64,000 nucleotides of DNA, from assembly GCF_028769735.1 (NCBI RefSeq), contig NC_088200.1:74997421-75061420 (forward strand). The letters run 5' to 3'. Numbering within the stretch: the stretch's first letter is position 1; every line of letters begins with the position of its first letter. The position numbers were made by a program, and so were the translations under genes. This stretch comes from Zonotrichia leucophrys gambelii (lineage: Eukaryota > Chordata > Aves > Passeriformes > Passerellidae). Shown one piece after another: positions 12,801 to 27,300 of this stretch. Below the pieces are notes generated by a model. That model did no database searches and was not told where the DNA came from. It worked only from the letters and a program-made list of their open reading frames with translations.

Positions 12801-15800
12801 TGCTGGTGGATAAAACCAGCACTGGGAGAGAAAAGAAACCATGGGAAGGATTCCACTGATTGATGAATGCAAAAAGAGATTTGCCTATACAAACAAGCTT
12901 TAGGTTTGATGATAAATGAAATTGGACATTGAAAGGTGAAAGAAACAACAGGGAAGAAAAGCCCCTAAATTCCATAAGAATTAAAAATGAATAGGGAGGG
13001 TTATACATTAGAGGGAAATCTTTGGGATCAGGTGTTCTGGAAAGACTGAACCTCTCAAGTGCCTCAGAAATGGGGAAAGAGAGAAGGGAAATGTGGCTGG
13101 GAAACTGGGATAAAAAGGAGGCTGAGTCCTCCAAAAATGTGAGAGACCCCAGGGCCTCTGCCTTTATTGGAATAAAGCCAAAGGATTGCTCTGTCTCCTT
13201 TTTGGACATCAACCTCTGCTGTTTGTGGGTTAATTTTCCTAACAGCACTCAGACATCACCTGCTCTGGGCATTTCCCTCCTATTACAGCACCTCCTCCTC
13301 ACTCCTCCAGAGTCTCCTCACCTGGGCCTCAGCTAATTAATACTCTGGAACTGATTAATATCTGTGTCTTATTTTTTCTGGAGGTATTTACCCATATTTG
13401 AGGGTGTTGGAGAACAGGAAGCTGGGGTATCAAACACTCAGCTCAAAGCCAAGAGAGAATTATTGCAGGGCACTGCACTCTGTTTTCTAGAGCACATTTT
13501 GTATAGCCATGCTCTGAAATGCCTCCCTTAGGAGCTGTTTTAGCTGTTTGCAAGGAAAGGCATGAGAGCCTTTTCTCATATTTGGGGCACAGAAATGAGA
13601 CTAATTAGACAAAACACAAGGAATGTAACTAAACTACATGACAGTAGTGTGCACTCCAGTGGTTTCAAAAAGAAAATAATCTGAAATATAAAACTATCAA
13701 AACTTAGTGAAAGGAGAAACCTTGAGTCTGCACAAGCCTAAGCAAGCAGTGTAACTAATGAGTTTTTCATGTACCTCAGTGGCAGACACTGTGTGAAGGA
13801 GGATGGTATCTCTGCAGCCTGTGCTACAGAAATATCCCCAAAGGGCAGAATCCCAAATATCACCCAGGAGGTGACACAAACCCCATCCTCACTCAGCCCT
13901 GCTGGGTAAAACCCTCGGGCAGATCACGTCATCCTGGCCAGCATTCCATCTCCAAGCACAGCTTTCAGACCACAACTGGTTAATTCTTTTCATTACAAGA
14001 CATCTTCTCTCAGGATGACTTTTTTTTTATTGAAAACACGCCTATGACCAAAAAAGTCTAGAATTTAAAAAGTTTTTTCATTTGCAAATAGGATCGGAGA
14101 ACCTCGCCTATAATTACCAGATTCAGCCAAACCAAAGCATTTCCAGTTTTTGCATGGTTACCTGCTAATTCTTACAAGAATTAATAATTTGGTCATTATC
14201 ATTAAAACTTGTTTTACTGAGTAATGTCCATAAGATAGTTGTGCTGGAATTGCTGGGGAAACTCAAATTTATGGTTTTCTTTTTTAAAGTAATGTAATTT
14301 GTTTCTAATAGTGTGATGAGGGGGGAAAAAACCCTATGAATAAAGGTGGGAATCAAAAGAAAAATTAAGAACTAATCTCTTCCTCTAGTGAAGGCCATTA
14401 TTTAAATGAAACTGAGATTCCAGTGTGATGAGGCATATATATTAAAAAAATAACAGGGAAAGTATTGCATTTAAACACATACATGCACTTAACTTTTGTG
14501 GAGAAAGGTTGAAAGTTTTGTATCATAAGAATGATACAAACACCAAAATACTTAGCAACCAATTTTAAGTATAATTTAAAAATAACTAAATAACTCTAAA
14601 TACATGCAGAATATCTGCTGTATTATGGGTGTCACACATGAATATTTATCTGTTTATGCTATAGAACAGTTAGATCCACAGCAGGTAGCTATTTATGGCC
14701 TTAGGTACATGTGTATCACAGCTCCCTACATAATTTTACACCACTTTTTTGACTTGTTCTAATTTATGTATCAGAGAAGGAATACAGTTGGTCAGACAGG
14801 AATCCTTCAATTTCCCAGCAGCAGATTTCAATCTGACAGAGGTTTGGTTCTCTATCAGAGGGTCACATACCTGTAATACATTTTAGAGTCTACAGTAGCC
14901 TAAAGATTTGTGGGTATTACTCAGATTTCAAATCATTGGCCAGAAGAAAAGAGAGGCCAGGAGAGGCAGAAGAAAGCAAGGGGGGGAAAAAAAACATGCT
15001 AAGATGCATTTTAAACTAAAACCAGTAGATTTACTGTAGGTGGTTTACACAGAGAATATATTTTCAAGATCTGACATGAGCTCAGTAAAACCCCAGAAGC
15101 TTTTCCTCTCCCTTTTCTTTAAGTGTTCTTCAGTGAGAGGAAACATTCTGCACCTAAACAATGTGGGGAACTGAATAATCCAGACAGGTAAAATGGAGCT
15201 AAAACAGTAAACATGATTTATATTTGTGTAGGGCAATGAGAAGAACTACAAAAGAACAGGAGGGAGGGAAGAAAGAGGCAGGAGCAGAGAGAGATCAACT
15301 GGATGACTTTTCGCAAGCAAATTGGAATATTTTTAAGTAGATGGGGATTGCCTTACAATTTTCCTGTAACTGTCCTCATGCCAAAAAGAAAGCAGGTAAT
15401 TACTCCAGTTGCAGCAGATGAGTGAGTCCTAATCTTGTGCACAGGAGATCAAACACCATCAGAGCTCAGTGAAGTTACTCACTGCTGCAGTCCTCCACTA
15501 CAGTATTTCATTTTTGAAGCACAAAAACACACTTCACCTACCACACACAATTGTGTTGAGCAAAATCTGTGTAAATTCACATGCAACAAAACACTGGCAC
15601 AGGTGGAAGGCAGAGATAAATGGAGTTATAACTTGCTTTCAGGAAAATCATCCCTGAGCTTGAAATAAGTCTGGCTTACTTCAAGAAAAAAGCTGTTTCA
15701 AGGCAGCTTGGGGTCCATTTGAAATGTAGTCAAAATATAGTATATCTTGCTAAGTGTGGCTGAAATGTAGTTTGTTAATATTTCTACAATTCACTTAGAA

Positions 15801-18800
15801 TAAACTCAACAAATATCTTATCCATTACTTTATGCCATTTAATATGAGGTAAGTGGGGCTCATATAATAAATTTTCTATCTATTTTTTTATTCCAACGAA
15901 ATGGAAAGAAAGTGAATTGGCCAATTCATGTGAGCTAACACTATTTTTTACTGACTGCAATCATGTTTTCAGAGACAGCGCTCTGTCTCCAGGAGTTGTC
16001 CCCATTCCCCAGGTGCTGTCAGGAGCTCCCAGTGGCAATGCTCCTGCTGGAAATTCACCACAGCTCCGTGGGGATGGCCAAGAGCACAGGCTGCACTGGG
16101 GCTGGGCAGGAACCAGGCACACACCATGACCTGTATGCCCAAAATATGAGCCGTGGTCCTCTTCCCAGGCATTGTGGTCACTCTGTAACTGTCCTGGGTT
16201 GTGAGATATGTGTGTGTTCCATTTTCACCTGTCAGAGCTGGGGCAGTTCTCTGCTGTCCATGGGGCAGTTGTTCTTTATCTCTCCCACAGCCAATCCTCC
16301 CTCCAGGAGCTCTCTGCTGTCCATGGCCCATTCATCATTAATCACCTTCTGTCCATGGCCAGGGAGTGTCCCTGCAGGGCCGATCCAATCCCAGCATCCC
16401 GTGGGGAGATGCCCCGCCCAGGGGAGGAGCCAAGCATTCCTCCCTGGATCCAATCTGAGCTTTGGGACACCCCAGCAGCCTCTGCCCCCTGCACGGCCAG
16501 AGGAGCAGCTTTCTGCTCCCTGCATGGCCAGAGGGAGCCCAGGCCCATCTGCAGCAGCCCTGGAGCTGCAGAGGAAAACTCCCCCCTTGTGCAGGATCCA
16601 TGCTGCAGCAGAGCCACAGCTGGCACTGCAGGAGGGCTGAGCCCCCCTGGGATGGGGCTGGGACACCCCCTGGCACTCAGGGGCAGCGACTGTGATCACT
16701 CTCTCAGTTGTTTTATTTCCTTTTTGTACTATTGCATTTGTATTTTTAATTTTCCTGGTAAAGAACTGCTATTCCTGCTCCCGTATCTTTGCCTGAGAGC
16801 CCCTTAATTTCAAAATTACAACAATTCAGAGGGAGGGGGTTTGCATTTTCCATTCCAAGGCTGGTTCCTGCCTTCCTCAGCAGACACCTGCCAGCTCACC
16901 GAGGCAGTGACTCACGGACACTGCTGGGCAGCCAGGAGGCTGTGAGAGAGCTGCTGCAGCTGAGATCTGCAGAGAGAGCCCTGGGAAGAAGCCCTCAGCT
17001 GCCACTCAGAGCTGGGGACACTGCAGGGGCCAGATGGGAAAGGTCCCTCCTTGGACAAGCCCCACTCCAGTCTGCTTGCCACAGGAGCTGAAGGAGCTTC
17101 CCTTTGCACCACAAGCGTTTAGATAAAAAGCAAGGAAGCATTGCTAAATAAAACAAGGCTGGAAGACCTCACTTGGAAAGTGAAACTCATACTGAGACTT
17201 TCTGCCCCTGGCCTCTTTTGCCTTCCTATTTTCCCACATCTGCAGGAGCTGGTGGGAGTTTTATCCTCGTGAGCCCTTTCTGTCCCCAGCAAGGCTTCTG
17301 CTCCCTGTGATCCTCGGCCTCATCACTTGTGTGTTCATTGTTTTGCAACAGGAGAATCCTGCTCTGCTCCTCGCAGTCACATTTCAAAACCACAATGTAA
17401 ACACGAGCTTTCTGCTGTTATTTAGGGCAAAAAGAAAGATTTTTGCTGGCATGCAGGTGTCTGAATGAAAAAAAAAAAAAAAAAAGAAAAAAACAGATAA
17501 AAAAGGAGGGCTATGGAATAAAAAGAACAGAAATGTAAACAAAACAATCTGGAATACCTAAAGCTACCCTTCATACTGTGCTGGTTTTGGATGACGAGCA
17601 GCACAGCACAGCAAGCTGCTCTTGCTCAGGGTGGTAAAAACAGGGAAGTATGTGTCACCTCACCTGGGGATGGCTTGTTCCCAAAATTTTATCTCTGCCT
17701 TGACAGCTCCTCAGGACATCCATTAGCTCCTTGTGCCCTCCACAAAGGGCTGCAGGTCTGGCACTACCATGTGTACATTTACGTGAAATATAAGTGAGGC
17801 TTTTATAGTGTATAACCCATGTTTTAAGAGCAATTAATTCTTTTTACAGAATTGTTTAGAATGATTTGAAGATAACAAAACCATTTTATGAAAGCCCATC
17901 CTCACTGAATAGGCCGATTCATTAATTTTAATGATTCTGTTTTCTGCTCACAGACAATTCTACATTAAATGCTGTCCATGCAAACATCCACTTGTTTTCA
18001 TTTCTTTTTACTTATTGTGTAAGCTGGATTTTTTTTTTTCCGTTGTTTTGGTTTTTTGTTTTGGGTTTGGGGGGGGGGGTTGTTTTGTTTTTTGTTTGTT
18101 TTTTTGGGTTTTTGGTTGTTTGTTTGTTTGGTTTTTGTTTTTGTTTGGGGGGGTTGTGTTGTTGTTGTTTGGAATTTTTTTAGAATAAAATCTGCCCTTT
18201 CTTTTGAGACTCAAACCTGCTTTTGGCTGCTCATGAAGATGAAGGAAATCTCAGCCAAGGTTGCTGAGTATCCAGAGAGCAATGCAAATACCTTAAAAGG
18301 TATAAAAGTTTTTGGCAGGTCTGTTGTTCTTTAAGAATTCCAATGCTTACATTGTTTTGTTATTTTGGAAATCGAATCAGGATTCCCTCACCAGACACTG
18401 GTGGCTCAGGATCTGCATTTTGTGTCGTTACTGTAAAATAAGCTTGGAGCTACTGCTCTCCCAGGACCCCACATCTTTACTGCCAACATTTCACATTGTT
18501 TGGCCAGACAGTAATTCTTCACTACTCCTCCTTAAAGTAATCCTGTCCCATAGTTTTTGGCAGCACCATGTCAGTCTTTTCTGGTTTGCTCGGGCCTGTC
18601 CTTTCTCTCTCCCTAGTCTCACAAGTAAACAACACAAAAATCTTATTATATGCTCTGCTGCTGTAGCATTTCTTACTTTCCATGCCAAAGCCCTTGCATT
18701 TTGGGTTATTTGCTATATTGGAAGAACAATGGACTAGAAGAACTAAAGAATTAAAATCTGACACCTTTGCCATGGAAGAAATAAATGGCAGTGAGAGACC

Positions 18801-21800
18801 AGGGAGTGCAGGTAACAGCTTCCACTTTGAAAATGCACAATGAACTATTACTCATTATTTTTGTCCTCTTCATATTTTTACTGGTATTTTTACAATACCA
18901 ATTGTAAACATGATGCAAAAACAACTGCAAAGAAATTCAGTGAAACTACTTGTAGTCATTGCCTAACATAGATAAAAGTTTCCACATTTCCACAATCACA
19001 TAAATTTTAATTAGCATAGAGGATCAGCTCAAGTCATAGAAGACATTTAATATGAACTGGAACACAATAAGCACCTAGAGTAGCACAAAACTGTAATAAA
19101 AGTCTGCTACCACTTCAGTTACAGCTCAGTATTTGCTTGATTCTGAATTTAATTTAACAGGGAGTCAAAACTCGGTGTCCATAGGCTGCTCCCAGTAACT
19201 TGAAATGATTAATCACTCCTGTGATACCAAGACAGATTTTAGTAATCTCTTCTGGGCTGTTCAGCTTTTCAAACAAACCAATCTTCCCACTTACACCTCT
19301 TACTGAGTTAATTCTCTAGCAAACTTAGCCTCTATGAAAATTAAACCCTTTATATGGGAAAAAGGGAATTGATTTCACATGAGAGAGTTTGACATTGCTG
19401 CAGTTAGCTTTTGAGATTAAGTATCCTTTATTAGCAGCCTGAAGTGACAAAGCAGTCTGTAAGTGACATGAAGCACCATCTGCACAGGGTGTACAAAAAT
19501 CCCTCATCCTTCCTTTCTTTCCTTTTCCCTTTCCTCTTCCTGAACTTCCCTTCCCTATTTTCAATACTCCTCTGCATCCATGTCAAACTTTCCCAGCACA
19601 TTCCCCACCTGACAACCTAAAGGATATTTCATCTATGATATTACACAAACCTCTCGTGTTTCTTGCCCTCCCTCCCCTACCAACACCATTCTGCCATCAC
19701 AAACCACCGACACGATTTCCCGTGAGCAATCCAGCGCGAATAAATAAACTGATAAAGTTGCGCCTGAACACAGGAGCTGTTTAGCCCAGGCAGAGCAGCT
19801 GGGCAGGGCTGCCCGTGGCAGGAGCAGTGTGAGCAGCTGAGCCCTGTGAGTTGGAGGGGGTACCTGTGAGTGTTTGGAGACCCAGTGGCGCAGCACGTTG
19901 AGGACGCGGTTGGTGGCGGCCCTGCGGATGATGAACTCCTTGTCGCACGTGCGCTCCGAGTTGTTGAACCCTGCACACAAACAAACCCACGCTGCAGTCA
20001 AAGGGATGGGGAAAACTAAGAGTAAAATTTAAGTTTAAAAACAATAGAGGTGACCTGGGTAAACTGAAGGCTAACAGGATATTTCTGTGCAATAAAAGGA
20101 AAGACCTCCGACAGATGGTGAAATGTGAACATCTGTTGTTATCTTGTTGTATTTCATATTTCTAGAGTCCCATATTGTTGCAATCATATTTCTAAAGTCC
20201 TGTACCTTCTCGGTGATATTTCTCATGGGCAGCTCCTCACAGCACAGACTTCTTCCTCTGCTTGTTGCTGCTTCTTAGTCAGGGCTCCTTCCAGGCTCTC
20301 CCTGACCAGAAAACCCACCCCCTTATATCCTAGATGCCTTCAGGAGCCACACCTGCTGCTCAATTAAGGACTTTGCAGCTGTAGCCCATTTAGAACAACT
20401 AGGATTGGGGCACAGCCACTTACACAATACAGATATTTACTAGGACTCCTATTATATTACTATAAACATCTAGAGCAAAGAAATTCTGCAGCATCAGTGC
20501 AATACAGCACAGCACAGACACCTCCCAGGGTGAGCACTCAGCTTTAGAAAGGTGAAGAATAATTGCCTGTGCAATTAAATTTCAAGGCCTCCCTTCAGCA
20601 TGGAAGAAATAAAATAAACTGTATCAAGAAATAAAGTGAATGAAAAACCTCTGAAAACAAAGGAGGATTTTATTTTTTTTCAGTATGGAAGACATTTACA
20701 GCAAGGAAAAGGACCAGACCAAAGCTAGGCCTGTAATCAAACAGATTTGAAAAGTCAGTATGACTTAGGAAAGGGAAACAGGTAAATTTCAAAACTAGTA
20801 AAGAACAAGGAGAGGAGAACAGTTTAAACACAGAGGAGAAAAAGGTCAGCGTGAGAAATCTTCCTTCTCAAGAGCAGTATTTTACAGGCTCGAGTAATCA
20901 ACACGTCAAATAAGTTATTTGGGGTTTTTTACCACTGGGATGACAAGAAAATGGAAAGATATATGGAAAACACATTTATAGACCCAACTGCCTGAAAACG
21001 AAGATTTTCCAGCTGCAGTGTTTCCCTACTCATGTATTATGGACAATTACGGACAATTTCTTTTTTTTTTCCCCTTTCTTTTTTTTTTGGTCAGCAATAT
21101 TTACTTATAAAGAAATAGTTTTAATAACAACCAAGGAACTTTTTCACTGCATTCATATTACTTCTTCTCTTTTCATTCTACTGTAGCTTTATTTAAAAAA
21201 AAATCCATATGCTAAAATGATGATTACCTTACTATTTTACTAATAATGAAATTGCTACACTAAACCCCTGAATGTCTTTTTTGACGATGATAACCCTGAA
21301 GATAGACTTGAGAAGCTTGCATTTTTCTAAGTTTTTGTCAGATTTGCTCTTGCACTGTGCTGCTCTCCATTCCACTCAGGGCACAGTCCAGGAACAGCTG
21401 GGAACACCCTCCCATATGACCTGTACTTTACTATTTTTTTGGCATAAAAGCTGCTCGAAAGCCCTTGTTGTATTATAAATAGCACAGGCAGATTAAACTT
21501 CTATTTCTTCTGTTATAAACCCATTGGAGGGTGTTCTGGAGGCTTGTATTAGTTTTGCTCTATTCTTACAACAGACAATCCAGAAAGCCCAAACTGCTGC
21601 TCTGCTCTGTATTTTTGGCAAGATAAGCAAGACAGGAAATGTTTAACTGCAGTCTCACATATTTTACTGCAGGTTAGACCTCAATCTCAAATGTATTTTC
21701 TATCTACACTTACATTTCATGGACATTTTTAAACTACGGCATATTACACTGTAGATGGCATATAAGATTCAATATCAAAGATGGTTTAATATTGAAGCAT

Positions 21801-24295
21801 TTTAAGCAGGTTTTTTTGCCCATAAAGAAAAAAAAAAAAAAAAAGAAAATCTCTGAGGTTTTTTCCAGCAAAAGGTAACACAGGCAACATTTTGTATGTT
21901 AATTTTCTATGCCTTTCACAGTTAACCTATTGCAGAAGCAATTAGGAACAGACATTATAAACTGTTCAATTAGCCACTTAATTGCAGCAATGAAAGTCAC
22001 AATGAAAATTATATATTAAAGCAGCAAAGTCTTTACCAAGGTAACATTAAGGAAAAGAACTTCAGTAAGCTGGGAGATAAAGAGAGAGAAGCCTACAGAG
22101 ACAGTTTTCAGTGAGCTACAAAAAAATAAAAAGAGGGAAGTAAAAAAATTAAAGCCTCCAGAGATCACTTCAGCAAACCCTTATGGCCCTCAGAATTTCA
22201 TCAATTTTTAAGCAGTAATTAGCTTGCTGCAAAGAATGAGCCACACGTTCACCCAGATCCACATTCTCTGCACTTCATGTTGATGTGCTGAACCAATAAA
22301 TGGAGAGAAGAACTGAGCTGACCCTTCCTGTCAGGGACTGGTGCAGAGCCAGGTCCCCCCAGACCCCCAGAGCCCCCCAGCTCCCTCCACACCTCTACAA
22401 ATCTTGATGTGCCCACTAACAATCACAAATAATGTAATTGGGATTCTGGGTGGACCTGCCCACGTCCAGACCCAATGGTGAAACAAACTGAAGCACTCCA
22501 TGGTAAATATCTGTTCCTCTCCTGAAGGAAGCAATCTTTCCACATTAGAAATGCCAGCAGTATTTCTAATTATTAATCATCTAAGTGGGCAGCTGCCTCA
22601 GTGAGTGCTACTTTCAAGAAATGTTCTTCACCATTATCTGTTGAAATTAATATGCACTGGTGCCACAAATAGTACCTTCACATAATGGTGATACAGAACT
22701 TTTACCACAGGCTGTCAAACACAGAGTTAACCTGACAGCATTGCTAGTTTCACTGAATTATTTTTTTCAATATTATTTAATCACTCTGTTCATGCACTTG
22801 TCTTTGGCTTGTGTTATGCAAAAAATGCAGTCTCACCTGCACATGTTTTCTTTAGTGCACTTCAATAAAAACCTGGTATTTTTATAGCTTCCTCTGTTAC
22901 CAAAGATTAAAAATATAGGTGCTGAATAATAAATCTCCACATTAAACACCTTATCAAAAAGTGAATACTTTTATAGCTACCATTATTACCAAAGATTTTT
23001 AAAAGTATGTGCTGGATAAAGAGATAAATTACAGTATTGCACCTTTAAAATACACCTCACCCCAGAGGAAAGGTTTTATCACAGTAAACCCTGCACCATG
23101 TACTTTAAAGAAATTAAACATGCACATTTTCTTTTCTATTTCAGTTAGGATGTCAAAATCTCTCACTCCAGTTACAGCATTTCTGTATCTAATAGGTGTC
23201 CCTGCCCATGGCAGGGGGCTGGAACAAGATGTCATTGGGGTTCCTTCCAAACCAAACCTTTCTAAGATTAGCCTGAGATTAATAAAACAGCACATGATTC
23301 CTGACCATAGTAATTAACTTGTCCAAAATTTTGATGGTATAATAATAATATCCACTTTTAAGGGTTTATCTACACAAAGAGGAATCTGTTCACAAGAACT
23401 AGTGCAAGTTGCTCAGAGGCATGAAGCTTCTGGTGTCTTTCCCAGCAAAAAAAATTCATTTCAGAGGCTGATTTGATGTTCCAGTTTCAATGAACCACCC
23501 TGGAGTCTCACACTGAAGGTGTGTTAGCACCCAGCAATTAGAGAAAATCACACTCCAGGCTTCAGGGAGACCCCAGAGTCCCAGGGATGTTGATGGAAGG
23601 AGAACATTCAGGGCCCACCAGGCACATGCCAAATAATCAATAATATCCATCAGATAAAAATATCCATCAGATATTATCCATGAGGTATTATCGAAATAAT
23701 AAAGAATATAATCTGATCTCCATCTGGTAATATCCATCAGATGCACCCCAGAGTTGCAGGCCAGCTTCACCACTCAGCGTGGCTTGGATCCTGACACCTC
23801 AGCAAACACCAGTGCTGCTTTCTGACCCGCAGAAAGAACAAATACCAAAAACCCCAGGCTTGGGGCACAGCAATTTTTATCCACATATTAAAACTGGAAA
23901 AGCCTCTCCAATATATGCAGCACAAAAGAAAAGGCTTCCCAATGCACAAGAAGCCCCCAAAAAGGGATTATATCTTTCTTACCTCAACATACCTAAAAAA
24001 GTTTGGATGAGTGTATATTGGTCATGCATTCTCAAGCAAGTAAATGGGTTTCACACATTTGCACAGAAACATGTCAGAAAGTGAATATTTCAGTATTGGT
24101 AAGAAATCTAAACTGCCAGTGATCCTGCCCTCCTCCATTTTTTAATTTATGAAATTGGGCTGTCACACATTATCCAGCTGAATAATGGCAGAGCTGGAAA
24201 AGGAAACCATATGAGCTGAGGTGAAAAGAAGGATGAAGGTGATGTGATCCCATTATATGTGTAAAATACAACATATTTGCTCAATAATACAGTCC

Positions 24296-24349
<54 letters not shown>

Positions 24350-27300
24350 ATGATCTTAGACTTTTTTCCAAACCTTAACCATTCTGTGGGGTTTTATATA
24401 AGCAATTTGGGGCTTGAGAGCACATACTGTAACATTTAGCAGCAGTCTTGTGTTCATAGGAGAGGAATATTTAATCATTCACTATGCCAGGCTTTGAGTT
24501 TGTTCCACAAAGGGTTACCAACTAAATCAGCACCAGAACTGACTGCTAGGAACCAGGAGCAATCCAGAGTCCAACGCATTTCAGGCATTTAATTTCACTT
24601 TCACTGGTCCTTGGAACATATGAAATCATTTCGTTCTAAGAAATATGCCACTGAAAATCCCTGTTGCAACCACCCACGTCAGAAATAATTCCAAGTATGT
24701 ATTTGATTCTTCTGCCTAAAGCCTCTGCCACACATACAATCTAACTATCAAATCAAGTCAAGGGATTATGGTCTTAGTAAGGTAAATCCCAGGGATTCAC
24801 ATGGACCAGCTGATGTACAAGAGTGTAACACAGATAGAGACCTAGTGACTGCGTTTAATTTCTGCAAAATATTTAAGGGAAAGGTTGGTAAACTATTTTT
24901 AAATTACCCTTGATTTAGAAAGGTTTTTTTCTAATCAGAGAAATTTAAAGAACACGGCATTGAGATAAAGCAGTCGTGTCAAGATTATGCAGTAAACTTG
25001 GATTAAATCCAGAAGTCTAAAAATACATCAGTCCAGCAAAATAATTTCAGTTTAATGGTTGGGAGAGAAAGGTAAGTGGCTAAAGAATACCTTCAAGATC
25101 AAGAATCTATTTTATCTCCTCATTATAACACTATGGTTGCTCTGAGAATTATTATAATCTTTGAGATTATGTGCTTAAAGCATGACTACCACATGAAGAA
25201 AGAAAGAAAATATTCCTTTAAGCTCACAGAAATATTCAAATTTGAAGATTTGTCCTTCAAAAGTTCTTAAAAACAGGATTGCTGCTACAGCTATAATTAG
25301 CAAACACTCTTGAGATTTCTGGGTTTTTTTAATAGAAATATTCTCTCAGGAGAGCAAATCAACCTCACTCTTGAGAAAAATATATTTAAAAATTGCTAAA
25401 CATTGAGAACATGCTTACTGTTATGAATGACACAATTTATTATTAAAAATCAGTAGCTCATCTTAAAGTAAAATACAAAAATGCACTGTATTTGGTTAAG
25501 CTAAAACTCAGCAGCAATACAAGAACATTCTGTCCTTTTCTTCTTCCAGCACCAGCAATGTCATAACCAAAGCCACTTGTATACATCTTCAAAATCACTT
25601 TTTTTTTGCACACAAGAAGTGTTTTTGTGTGCATCCATAGGTAAACTCACAAGCCCAATTTTCCTGGTGGAGTCTTAGATAAAACCAGCCAAATCTTGTG
25701 CCTTTGTTTATAGATGTATCTGTAGGAAGGAGCAGATCCTGAATTTCAAAGGCTGCTGCTGCCAATTGTGCTCTCAGGTTTCTGAATACCATGGAAAATG
25801 TGCAATGTGATAGCACTTTTTTTTTTCCTACAACTTACATAAAATCTATAGGGAACAACTGACAAAGAAGAGCCTTTCTGAGCAGCCCTTAACAATTATA
25901 TTGTATATAACCCTATACAATTATATAAAACCTTTAGTACACCTTAGACTTCTTTTTTTTTCACTGCAATAATGTTTGAATTATCTGCTTTGAACAGTAG
26001 AATGGCAACACTGCAGCTGATATTTCTTATACATTTATACATTTGTCTGTGCTCCTTCTGGGAGGAGACAAGCAATTTTTACCTATTGATGTTTTTCTGC
26101 ATCTCAAATGATCCCTTGCTCTTGATTTCCCTAATGACACTTCATCTACACTTTTAACTTGCTCTATCATCAATATGAAGAGGAGTACAGCAGATATTTA
26201 TTGCATAATGTTCACAGTCTTTTCAAGAACTATTCAAAGGAAGCTTTCAGATGCTTAAAGAGCTCGGTACCACAAAGAAAAAAAAGTTGAAATAGTGGTT
26301 GTGACAATGGATAGATAAAAAGAGGAAATCACATAAAATGGCTCTTGGAATTTTTACCTTTAATTCATTAAAGTTGAAGGAAGTAGTTTGTGAGATTATT
26401 CATATTTTTATAATGTCAGTGGGATAAAGGTTAAATGGAAAGGAGGCGATAATTGCAAGGAGCCAAATGTATCATTTTTCAGACCATCTGTGAACAGAGA
26501 GTTGACTGTCATGAAAAACAAAAGCTGGCAGGATGCACACTAGTCACAAAAAAAAAATCTCTGAACAACATGTCTGTCTCACAAGCAGCTTTCAGACCAT
26601 TTAGGATGGTCCAATATGACTGGGTCATATTGGAAGCTTAAACTAATATTAACTACGCATGCAACAAACACTTGGGTGCAGGGGGAATGAAATGAAAGAA
26701 AAAAGGCATAAAAAATCCTCCCCAAACTTCTCTCCCCACACCACTGCAGCTGCTCAGGACCTGCTCCAATAGGTCAGGAAACAAATGTTTCTCAGCTCTG
26801 TAACTCAGGAAATGTCCAGTGAAAATACTTATTTCCTGAGCAGCCAGCTCCTCAGAGCAAGCTGAGGAGCAAGATCTTAAATCAAAATAAGGAATACATA
26901 AGTAAAAGCAAGAGATCCCAAATTTCTGCCAAACTGGCAGGGAAAAAAAAAATCATTATTTTCTCCTATTTCCTAATTCCCAGAGCAGGGATCAGTTTTG
27001 AAGCAACACTTTAATTTTCAAGCCATTGCCTAAGCAAAACGCAAATAAGAATCACCTGTGTAGCCAATTATCTAAAATTGCAAAGCAAAAATTTTTGTTA
27101 AAATTTGTGAATGAAGCGGCCCAGAACAGGGGTCCCATTTGCCCCCTGCCAGGGCATGGACAGCCCCTGATGACCCCAACCCCTCACAGAGCCCACAGCA
27201 GGCCCAGCCTGGTCACTCTGCTTTGGTGACAACCCTGCAGCCTCACAAAGGGACACTGCTCGGGGAAAAACTGACATTTTTTGGTCACACAGCCGTTTTC

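Larger units (their letters stand above)
11191..19863 (-). other. RASGRF2: RASGRF2 intron (8.7 kb)
   Basis: This intron lies between the exons at 19864 and 11190. It contains a perfect 21-bp hairpin (11469-11534), a 39-bp tandem duplication (11857-11934), an LTR (16190-16906), a poly-A run (17468-17485), a G/T-rich tract (18029-18181) and a pyrimidine-rich stretch near 19500-19560. The rest looks unique, and no coding exon was recognised. Confidence 0.75.

Noticed and set aside
15963..16640. Open frame of 225 codons on the plus strand overlapping an LTR, with similar frames in the copies at 3441-3758 and 53788-54216
   Set aside because: The LTR is GC-rich and stop-poor in several frames on both strands. 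The frames differ in start and extent between copies, and no protein family is recognisable.
24147..24439. Frames encoding poly-Asn or poly-Tyr
   Set aside because: They are translations of the (TTA)n microsatellite.
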